This document shows positions 1-5,001 of a stretch of 6,817 nt of DNA, piece by piece. The stretch spans positions 1 to 6,817 of the forward strand of contig JAITQV010000179.1 of the NCBI GenBank assembly GCA_031288765.1, read 5' to 3'. Each line of letters begins with the position of its first letter. Positions within the stretch are counted from its first letter, which is position 1. The translations under genes were made by a program, and so were the position numbers. Source of the stretch: Planctomycetaceae bacterium. GTDB lineage: Bacteria > Planctomycetota > Planctomycetia > Pirellulales > Thermoguttaceae. The notes under the pieces were generated by a model. It was not told the DNA's origin and did no database searches. It worked only from the letters and a program-made list of their open reading frames with translations.

Positions 1-19
1 GAAAATGTATCGTAAAATG

Positions 20-487
20 TTATTGTACAAATTCTTCTCCCGCATCAAGTGCAAAAGAGAAAACGTTTTTTTCACCCGCTTTGATTTCCACTTTTTCGGT
101 AGATTTACCTTGTCCATATTTTGCCGGAATGAGGGAATGGAAGGGCATCGATTTGGGGTCATTCTCGTTAAAGTTTGGATTTTGGATAATGCGGGTAAAG
201 GCAATAACATATTTTCCTGCCGGAACGCCTTTGAATCCGTAACTTGTACTCAACACAGCCGTACCATTTTTATCGGTGGAACCGCTTGCTCCCCATTTTG
301 AAGCATCTTCTGGAGTTACCAAAACTATAACTCCTTCAATCGTTTTACCGCCGAATGTTACAGTAACAGAACACGGGCATAGTTCAGGCATTCCGTCGGG
401 ACGTACCAATTGATTTCCATTGTTACAGGAAGTACAAAGGATAGCCGATAGTGCCAAAACCGTTAAACAAATAAATATCCTGTTCAT
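20..487 (-). CDS. Small lipoprotein with carboxypeptidase-regulatory-like beta-sandwich domain
   Basis: A 155-residue exported protein. Residues 1-20 form a signal peptide (MNR, then a hydrophobic run) ending at Cys21 in the context CTS-C. Ser at -1 suits signal peptidase II, but Cys at -3 is not a textbook lipobox, so lipidation is probable rather than certain. Residues about 37-100 (SVTVTFGGKTIEGVIV, then ASGSTDKNGTAVL, then GVPAGKYVIAFT) follow the strand pattern of the carboxypeptidase-regulatory-like or transthyretin-like fold common in planctomycete lipoproteins. The tail (IPAKYGQGKSTEKVEIKAG) matches the usual ending of that group. No catalytic residues are visible; a binding or structural role in the cell envelope is inferred. 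The open frame extends 13 codons further upstream to 526, but AGGAG lies 7 nt before the ATG at 487 and the longer start would put charged residues before the signal peptide. It lies 74 nt downstream of a DUF1559 gene, a frequent planctomycete pairing. Confidence 0.8.
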   Translation of the reverse strand: MNRIFICLTVLALSAILCTSCNNGNQLVRPDGMPELCPCSVTVTFGGKTIEGVIVLVTPEDASKWGASGSTDKNGTAVLSTSYGFKGVPAGKYVIAFTRIIQNPNFNENDPKSMPFHSLIPAKYGQGKSTEKVEIKAGEKNVFSFALDAGEEFVQ

Positions 488-494
488 TCTGAAT

Positions 495-499
495 CTCCT
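495..499 (-). promoter_or_regulatory. Ribosome binding site deciding the lipoprotein start
   Basis: AGGAG on the minus strand, 7 nt before the ATG at 487-485. It supports the internal start over the longer frame that opens at 526. Confidence 0.75.
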
Positions 500-523
500 G
501 TCGTTTTTGTTTTGATTTTTTTT

Positions 524-543
524 CACGTTTTCAATTGAACGTG
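524..543. repeat. Inverted repeat upstream of the lipoprotein gene
   Basis: CACGTT (524-529) and AACGTG (538-543) form a perfect 6-bp dyad around an 8-nt centre containing CAATTG. It lies between the DUF1559 stop and the lipoprotein ATG. In the direction of transcription it is followed by a run of A, not T, so it does not look like an intrinsic terminator of the upstream gene. An operator or an mRNA-processing hairpin is possible; neither is shown. Confidence 0.45.
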
Positions 544-561
544 TCCGTTAAATCTATAACA

Positions 562-1746
562 CTAATCTAACGGCAAATTGGCTCCTCCGTCATTTTTCGA
601 TCCGAGTCGGTGCCATGTTTGCCGGTCAATAGAATTGGAGTAAAACGTTACAGAACCATCACAATGAGAAGCATTCACGCCGCCGGTATGGAAACTTCGT
701 GCTGCAAAAAGTCCTATTCCAATGTAACAAGCCCAGTCGGAATACGGCGGATTCGGCGGAGAAAATGTACAAAAACCAGTGGCAACAGGACTTCCGACAA
801 TCCACGTAAAACCTCTGAATCCATACCAATTAGTTGCCGCATAAGTACCGGAAGTATAAAAGGTGGGAAGATCAAAAGTATCTGTTGTATAAATACCCGG
901 AATCCCCGGTTTTTGAGAAGAAGCCCAAGTTGTTGTATTATTTTCATGCGTTTCTGCCGCCGATTGATAAGTGTTTGGTTTATACAAAGCAGTCCGCGCC
1001 CAAGGTGTCGATGTATCCGGCGGCGTATTGTTATTAAATGCCAAATCGCCGACAATCGCTTCACTCCAAAAAAGCGTATTACTCAAACCATCTGTAATAA
1101 TTGCAAAATCATTTTTTGCGCGGGCTTGTCTTGTAACGCCATCGGTATCACCTGTATGGTCATAATTGTAACCCATTCCTGAACCGTAACAACTTACATA
1201 ATTGTTCACTGCCGGTCCGATGGGGTCATCAGTTGCTTTCGTTATATTGGTACACCAATTTGAAGCCGACGAATCCGAAGGACAACGGAACTGAGAAACC
1301 ACCTGATCATGAACATGGTCATTGTGAGCACTTGCATACGTTCCGCCGTCCGTATAAATCTTGTAGTTTCCAAAATACTCCCAAACCTTATAATTCTCTG
1401 AAACAACTTCACCAAATTTCTCAAACTGAGATTGTGTCAAGAGTGAGTGCATTGTTGTGAGTTCATTCCAAGGCATTGTTGCGGCTTGAACCGAAAAACC
1501 AATACAAGCCTTTGCACCGGTTCTTCGCGGATTACATGACCAACGCGGTATGTAATTTTTAGCGTCGTGAAAACCGTGTACAGATAAGGTGAGTTGTTTC
1601 ACGTTATTGGTACACTGCATTCTTCTTGCAGCTTCTCGTGCTGCCTGAACCGCCGGTAACAGCAAACCGATTAAAACTCCAATGATCGCAATGACCACCA
1701 ACAACTCAACAAGTGTAAAACCAACCGAAAATCGACGTATTGACAT
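562..1746 (-). CDS. DUF1559 domain-containing prepilin-like protein, copy A
   Basis: A 394-residue pseudopilin-like protein. The N-terminus MSIRRFSVG-FTLVELL is a type III (prepilin) signal: cleavage and methylation are expected after Gly9, with Glu at +5, followed by one hydrophobic helix (about residues 10-33) ending LLLPAVQAAREAARR. The DUF1559 body includes an SGMGYNYDHT segment, ITDGLSNTLFWSEA, and near the C-terminus the H-x9-DG motif (His353, Asp363-Gly364). The family is hugely expanded in Planctomycetes. By analogy to type II secretion and type IV pilus minor pilins, members are thought to be envelope or filament subunits; the exact role is unknown. AAGGAG lies 8 nt before the ATG, which fixes the start. 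It is preceded by a paralogue (135 nt away) and followed by a small lipoprotein, probably co-transcribed. The C-terminus runs about a dozen residues beyond that of its neighbour. Confidence 0.95.
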   Translation of the reverse strand: MSIRRFSVGFTLVELLVVIAIIGVLIGLLLPAVQAAREAARRMQCTNNVKQLTLSVHGFHDAKNYIPRWSCNPRRTGAKACIGFSVQAATMPWNELTTMHSLLTQSQFEKFGEVVSENYKVWEYFGNYKIYTDGGTYASAHNDHVHDQVVSQFRCPSDSSASNWCTNITKATDDPIGPAVNNYVSCYGSGMGYNYDHTGDTDGVTRQARAKNDFAIITDGLSNTLFWSEAIVGDLAFNNNTPPDTSTPWARTALYKPNTYQSAAETHENNTTTWASSQKPGIPGIYTTDTFDLPTFYTSGTYAATNWYGFRGFTWIVGSPVATGFCTFSPPNPPYSDWACYIGIGLFAARSFHTGGVNASHCDGSVTFYSNSIDRQTWHRLGSKNDGGANLPLD

Positions 1747-1881
1747 TTTAAATTCTCCTTTAAGGAAATTTGAGATTGAAACTAAAAAACGAAACTGAAA
1801 ATTACAGATTATTTTATTGGGACATTGGGAACGATAAGGACAATAGGGACTTTTTGCACACTATCCACTATCAACTCTCCA
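1747..1881. other. Spacer between the two DUF1559 genes, with a degenerate GGGAC-type repeat
   Basis: This 135-nt spacer contains the ribosome binding site of copy A (1755-1760) and, at 1816-1850, a quasi-tandem series of four related 8-10 nt units (attgggac, attgggaacg, ataaggac, aatagggac). No convincing terminator hairpin is seen after copy B, so the two DUF1559 genes may share a transcript. Confidence 0.4.
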
Positions 1882-2982
1882 CTACTTTATCGTTCCTAAT
1901 TGTTGCCAGACTTTGCGGTCAACGGAATTGGGAATAAAGGTTACGGAACCGTCTGCACGTGAAACATTGACGCCGTTTGGGTGAAAACTTCGGGCGGCGA
2001 AAAATCCAATGCCCATCTCGTCACACCAATCAGAATAGTTTGGATTCGGTAACGAAAACGTTGTAAAACCCGTTGAATAACTGTCGCCAACAATCCATGA
2101 AAAACCTCGAACTCCAAACCAATTATCAACATTAACCGTGATAAATGTCGGCAAATCAAATTCGTCGTCGGCTTCAAGACCTTCGATTCCCGGAATATCG
2201 GCATCCGTCAACCATGTCGATTCACCGCGATAAGTAATGTTCTTCGATTTGACCGTTGCCGTGCGTAACCACCATTTATTTTGTTCCGGCTGAGTATTAT
2301 TGTAACGTGATGCATCGCCGATAATTGCTTCACTGAAAAAGAGTGTGTTACTGACTCCATCGGTGATCATTTCCAATGTCCGGGCAATTTTCTTTCCGAC
2401 AAGACCGTTATTCAGTACCGTGTGATCATAATTGTAACCGATTCCTGAACCGTTACACGCCATGTAGTTTCCCGAAGCAACCGGCGAGGTCATTCCCGAA
2501 CCACAGTTTTTGGTGGTGAGTTCCGATGACGATTTCACCGCCGCCGAATCAGACGGACAACGGAAAACCGCTAAATCCGTTTGTGCGGCTTCCCGTGACG
2601 AATTTTCAATGAAACCAAGCCACATCCATAGTTTGGTCTTCGGTTCATAAAACGCTTCAGAAAACGTTTCAAAAAGTGCGGCTTGCTCCATGTACGGTAA
2701 AACCGCCGCCTGCACCGAATAACCAATGTTGGACGTATTATAACCGTGTGATTCCAACTTTCGGTGAATACCGGTATAGTACGGAAATTCCTTTTTAGCT
2801 TCGTAATACTTTTGGGAAGCCAATGTTAATTGTTTAATATTGTCCGCACATTGCGTTTGACGCGACTCTTCACGCGACCACTGAACGGCAGGAAGAAGAA
2901 GTCCAATCAAAACTCCAAGTACTGCAATAATCGTCAATAACTCAATCAGTGTAAAACCAAGTAACAGTCTTCGTATAGACAT
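1882..2982 (-). CDS. DUF1559 domain-containing prepilin-like protein, copy B
   Basis: A 366-residue paralogue of copy A. The N-terminus MSIRRLLLG-FTLIELL gives a prepilin cleavage site after Gly9 with Glu at +5 and a hydrophobic helix to about residue 33. Shared landmarks with copy A are SGIGYNYDHT, MITDGVSNTLFFSEAIIGD, FDLPTF, NWFGVRGFSWIVG, TGF-TFSLPNPNYSDW and AARSFH. The H-x9-DG motif is present (His334, Asp344-Gly345). The helix exit differs from copy A and from the family consensus: QWSREESRQTQC instead of QAAREAARRMQC. The frame is open 16 codons upstream to 3030, but GAGG sits 6 nt before the ATG at 2982, nothing similar precedes 3030, and the shorter start aligns exactly with copy A. 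Role as for the family: an envelope or filament-associated pseudopilin of unknown specific function. Confidence 0.94.
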   Translation of the reverse strand: MSIRRLLLGFTLIELLTIIAVLGVLIGLLLPAVQWSREESRQTQCADNIKQLTLASQKYYEAKKEFPYYTGIHRKLESHGYNTSNIGYSVQAAVLPYMEQAALFETFSEAFYEPKTKLWMWLGFIENSSREAAQTDLAVFRCPSDSAAVKSSSELTTKNCGSGMTSPVASGNYMACNGSGIGYNYDHTVLNNGLVGKKIARTLEMITDGVSNTLFFSEAIIGDASRYNNTQPEQNKWWLRTATVKSKNITYRGESTWLTDADIPGIEGLEADDEFDLPTFITVNVDNWFGVRGFSWIVGDSYSTGFTTFSLPNPNYSDWCDEMGIGFFAARSFHPNGVNVSRADGSVTFIPNSVDRKVWQQLGTIK

Positions 2983-2988
2983 TTTTTT

Positions 2989-2992
2989 CCTC
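2989..2992 (-). promoter_or_regulatory. Ribosome binding site deciding the copy B start
   Basis: GAGG on the minus strand, 6 nt before the ATG at 2982-2980. No Shine-Dalgarno-like sequence precedes the alternative ATG at 3030. Confidence 0.65.
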
Positions 2993-3047
2993 AACTTTCT
3001 TTTAGGGGAATGAATGATTGTACAGGGCATTTCTAAAACTTTTTTTC

Positions 3048-3067
3048 GATTTCAGCCGATTGAAATC
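3048..3067. repeat. Inverted repeat upstream of DUF1559 copy B
   Basis: GATTTCA (3048-3054) and TGAAATC (3061-3067) form a perfect 7-bp dyad around a 6-nt centre, 65 nt before the copy B ATG. A T run lies directly on its plus-strand left side. The half-site is the same as in the dyad at 6752-6766. It may be an operator or simply a hairpin. Confidence 0.45.
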
Positions 3068-3093
3068 AGTGTAAGCCTGTTTCGCTGCTGAAT

Positions 3094-3216
3094 TCATTGC
3101 TGCGCATTTATCATTCCGAGTTTATGCCGGAGCTTACGGTCAATCGAGTTCGGAATAAATTTTGCAGAGCGATATTCTGTAGAGTGAAACAAGTTACCGT
3201 AAAATGCAGAATACAT
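3094..3216 (-). pseudogene. C-terminal remnant of a third DUF1559 gene
   Basis: A 40-codon open frame (ATG at 3216, TGA ending at 3094) whose protein includes FIPNSIDRKLRHKLG. Copy B ends with FIPNSVDRKVWQQLG, so nine of these fifteen residues match, including the run FIPNS and DRK. Upstream, MYSAFYGNLFH lines up with MGIGFFAARSFH of copy B. Between the two blocks about eight residues, including the DG of the H-x9-DG motif, are missing. There is no prepilin N-terminus anywhere upstream and a stop codon lies immediately before the ATG. I read it as the decayed 3' end of a DUF1559 gene, left after deletion. Expression as a small protein cannot be excluded but is unlikely, as no Shine-Dalgarno is evident. 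Confidence 0.7.
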
Positions 3217-3280
3217 TTACGTTAATACCACTATTGCAACGATTGTGCCATAAAATATATTCTTTGTTTTTTATTGCTTA

Positions 3281-3302
3281 AACCCTTATTTTGATAAGGG
3301 TT
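3281..3302. repeat. Perfect 9-bp hairpin
   Basis: AACCCTTAT (3281-3289) and ATAAGGGTT (3294-3302) pair perfectly around a TTTG loop. Neither strand has a T run directly after the stem, so it is not a standard intrinsic terminator. It lies in the spacer downstream of modB. Confidence 0.5.
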
Positions 3303-3370
3303 GCAGAAATTATATTGAGAAATTAAAGATGAGTGATATTCATACCAAATGGTACGTAGAATATGTTTTC

Positions 3371-3386
3371 CCTACTAATCGGTAGG
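3371..3386. repeat. Short hairpin in the modB downstream spacer
   Basis: CCTAC (3371-3375) and GTAGG (3382-3386) pair around a 6-nt loop, followed on the plus strand by ACTTTTG. It is a weak structure of uncertain meaning. Confidence 0.25.
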
Positions 3387-3435
3387 ACTTTTGCTGCTTA
3401 CAATATTGCCCTCATCGCCGGCAACTGTGGGTGAA

Positions 3436-3454
3436 AACCCTTTGGCAAAAGGTT
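3436..3454 (-). terminator. Possible weak terminator after modB
   Basis: On the minus strand, AACC-TTT pairs with AAA-GGTT (one bulged G) around a TGCC loop about 50 nt after the modB stop, and is followed by TTCAC. The stem is short and the T tract poor, so the call is tentative. Confidence 0.25.
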
Positions 3455-3482
3455 GGCAACCACTTTGGGTTGACAACCACTT
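3451..3482. repeat. Two tandem 15-bp direct repeats, each a small dyad
   Basis: GGTTGGCAACCACTT (3451-3465) and GGTTGACAACCACTT (3468-3482) differ at one base and are 17 nt apart start to start. Each begins with an 11-bp dyad, GGTTG-n-CAACC. They lie just beyond the modB stop codon. Confidence 0.55.
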
Positions 3483-3501
3483 GCACAATCCGTATCAGGG
3501 A

Positions 3502-4155
3502 TTAGTGTCGCTCTGTGTAAGTATTAAGCAGATAAATAACAGCAAATGACAACAATATCATTAGTGTTACCCACACGGCAGCAGTCGTCATTTCATTGCC
3601 TTCAACAGCACTCCAAATCGCAATCGGTAACGTTTGTGTCCGTCCCGGAATGTTGCCTGCAAGCATTAGCGTTGCGCCGAATTCACCCATTGCGCGGGCA
3701 AAGCCGAGTACCGCCGCCGCAACGCAACCGCTTTGGGCGTTAGGCAGCATAACACGAAAAAAAATGGTGCGCTCATTCAATCCCAATGTTCGGGCGGTAT
3801 CAATAATGTTAGAATCAATCTGTTCAAACGATGCCCGCATTGTCCGGTAAATCAACGGAAACGCAACAACAGCCGCCGCGAGAACCGTTGCTTCCCACGA
3901 AAAGACAAGGCGGTATCCCAATGTGCGCAGAAACATTCCTGCCGGTCCGTTCCAGCCGAAAAACAACAGCAGACAAAATCCGACAACAGTCGGCGGCAAC
4001 ACCAGCGGCAGGGTAAATATGCCGTCAACAATCGCTTTGAACGAAGAATTCTTTAGTCCGTAAGTCCACCGCGCAACGGCAGTTCCAAAGATGAACGCAA
4101 CTGCTGTTGCACAAAGCGACGTCTTTAACGAAATGAAAAACGGCGAATAGTCCAT
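3502..4155 (-). CDS. modB: Molybdate ABC transporter permease ModB
   Basis: A 217-residue inner-membrane permease that carries molybdate delivered by ModA through the membrane, powered by a ModC-type ATPase. Hydrophobic segments lie near residues 8-28, 42-66, 84-104, 141-156 and 192-211. The cytoplasmic EAA loop that docks to the ATPase is at 119-138 (DTARTLGLNERTIFFRVMLP). The strongly ModB-typical signature EFGATLMLAGNIPGRTQTLP is at 158-177. Length is normal for the family. The start lies 11 nt after the modA TAG; the upstream sequence (TAGGTTGGA) offers only a weak Shine-Dalgarno overlapping the modA stop, so translation may depend on coupling to modA. No modC gene follows within this window, and no C-terminal ATPase domain is fused to it. 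The CysT/W-type sulfate permeases are related, but the signature favours molybdate (or tungstate). Confidence 0.93.
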   Translation of the reverse strand: MDYSPFFISLKTSLCATAVAFIFGTAVARWTYGLKNSSFKAIVDGIFTLPLVLPPTVVGFCLLLFFGWNGPAGMFLRTLGYRLVFSWEATVLAAAVVAFPLIYRTMRASFEQIDSNIIDTARTLGLNERTIFFRVMLPNAQSGCVAAAVLGFARAMGEFGATLMLAGNIPGRTQTLPIAIWSAVEGNEMTTAAVWVTLMILLSFAVIYLLNTYTERH

Positions 4156-4166
4156 CGTATTCCAAC

Positions 4167-4928
4167 CTATTTTGTAACCAAACCAAATCCATATTTAACG
4201 AATACTTTCTTTGATTTTTCGGAAGTTAAAAATTGCAAAAACGTTTTACCGCCTTCGAGATTGCTTCCTGTTTTTGTAACTGCCGCAGGATAAATCACCG
4301 GCGTATGGCTGTTTGCCGGTGCTTCTGCGACAACAGTTACTTTATCCTTCATCAGAATTGCGTCCGTCAGATAAACGACGCCGGCATCAACTTCGTTTTG
4401 AGCCGTGTAGGTCAGCACCGCACGTACAGTGTTTCCATACACAATCTTGGGGATAACCTTATCAACAATGTTTAACGTCTTGAAAATCTCCATTGCATAA
4501 GTTCCCGCCGGAACAGATTTTGGATCGCCAATTGCCAGACGCTGTTCTTTCAACATGTCCGTACCTAAATCGGCGAAACTTGTTATTGGACTGTTCTTGC
4601 CTTTCGGGACAATCAGGACAACTTTGTTAAGCAGCAATTGCTTTTGTGTTCCGGTAACTAAAAGTTTCTTTTCGGCAAGATATGTCATCCGCTGTTTGTC
4701 TGCCGAGATGAAAACGTCTGCGGGTGCGCCGTTTTCGATTTGTTTCGCCAATGTTCCCGAAGCCGCATAATTCGGTACAATTTTCGTTCCGGCATTGTCT
4801 TTTTCGTAGATTGCGATAATCTCATTGAGACAATCTTTCAAACTGGCGGCAGCAGATACTGTAATTTCCGCTGCACGGACACTGCAAGTCAAAACAAGCA
4901 GTAAAAATAATGTTCGTAATACTTTCAT
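4167..4928 (-). CDS. modA: Molybdate ABC transporter substrate-binding protein ModA
   Basis: A 253-residue periplasmic binding protein that captures molybdate (or tungstate) and hands it to ModB. Residues 1-19 are a signal peptide with probable cleavage at SVRA-AE; no lipobox Cys is seen, so a soluble periplasmic protein is expected. Family landmarks in order are AAASLKDCLNEI (27-38), YAASGTLAKQIENGAPADVF (54-73), DPKSVPAGTYA (135-145), NTVRAVLTY (166-174) and DAGVVYLTDA (181-190). Residues in the places of the oxyanion ligands of E. coli ModA are present: Ser29, Ser57, Ala141, Val168 and Tyr186. AAGGAG lies 6 nt before the ATG, fixing the start. It follows the NifV-like gene by 73 nt and precedes modB by 11 nt, consistent with one operon. 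The 73-nt leader holds a 16-bp tandem repeat. Confidence 0.95.
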   Translation of the reverse strand: MKVLRTLFLLLVLTCSVRAAEITVSAAASLKDCLNEIIAIYEKDNAGTKIVPNYAASGTLAKQIENGAPADVFISADKQRMTYLAEKKLLVTGTQKQLLLNKVVLIVPKGKNSPITSFADLGTDMLKEQRLAIGDPKSVPAGTYAMEIFKTLNIVDKVIPKIVYGNTVRAVLTYTAQNEVDAGVVYLTDAILMKDKVTVVAEAPANSHTPVIYPAAVTKTGSNLEGGKTFLQFLTSEKSKKVFVKYGFGLVTK

Positions 4929-4939
4929 CGGTTTCTCCT

Positions 4940-4985
4940 TAATTGGTTATCTCCCTGATTGGTTAACTCCCTGATTGGTTAACTG
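4940..4985. repeat. 16-bp tandem repeat (2.9 copies) before modA
   Basis: Three units: 4940-4955 (taattggttatctccc), 4956-4971 (tgattggttaactccc) and 4972-4985 (tgattggttaactg, incomplete). Read on the minus strand, the two complete units each carry GGGAG, and the modA ribosome binding site AAGGAG (4935-4940) occupies the next register, so the leader shows a ladder of Shine-Dalgarno-like cores spaced by 16 nt. Two units also contain GTTAAC. It could be a replication-slippage product or a regulatory array. Confidence 0.8.
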
Positions 4986-5001
4986 TTTCGTGTGCCATCG
5001 G

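Larger units (their letters stand above)
3031..3501. other. Intergenic region between modB and DUF1559 copy B
   Basis: About 470 nt with no intact gene. It holds a dyad before copy B (3048-3067), a DUF1559 remnant (3094-3216), an AT-rich stretch (about 3217-3280), a perfect hairpin (3281-3302), a smaller hairpin (3371-3386), a possible weak terminator for modB (3436-3454) and two near-identical short dyads (3451-3482). No modC-like sequence was recognised in it on either strand. Confidence 0.6.

Noticed and set aside
5..301. A 98-codon plus-strand frame opposite the lipoprotein
   Set aside because: It is a shadow of the lipoprotein gene with no signal, domain or ribosome binding site.
488..526. 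Upstream start for the lipoprotein
   Set aside because: It adds a charged 13-residue stretch before the signal peptide, while a good AGGAG precedes the internal ATG.
610..1182. A 190-codon plus-strand frame
   Set aside because: It is antisense to DUF1559 copy A, rich in Arg, Ser, Ile and Cys with no domain, and the minus-strand protein is unmistakable.
3017..3022. A TACAAT -10 box for DUF1559 copy B
   Set aside because: No matching -35 hexamer is seen at the right distance, so a promoter call is not supported.
2983..3030. Upstream start for DUF1559 copy B
   Set aside because: No ribosome binding site is seen, and the extension would lengthen a prepilin leader that otherwise matches copy A residue for residue.
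3281..3302. Intrinsic terminator
   Set aside because: The 9-bp stem is perfect but is not followed by a T run on either strand.
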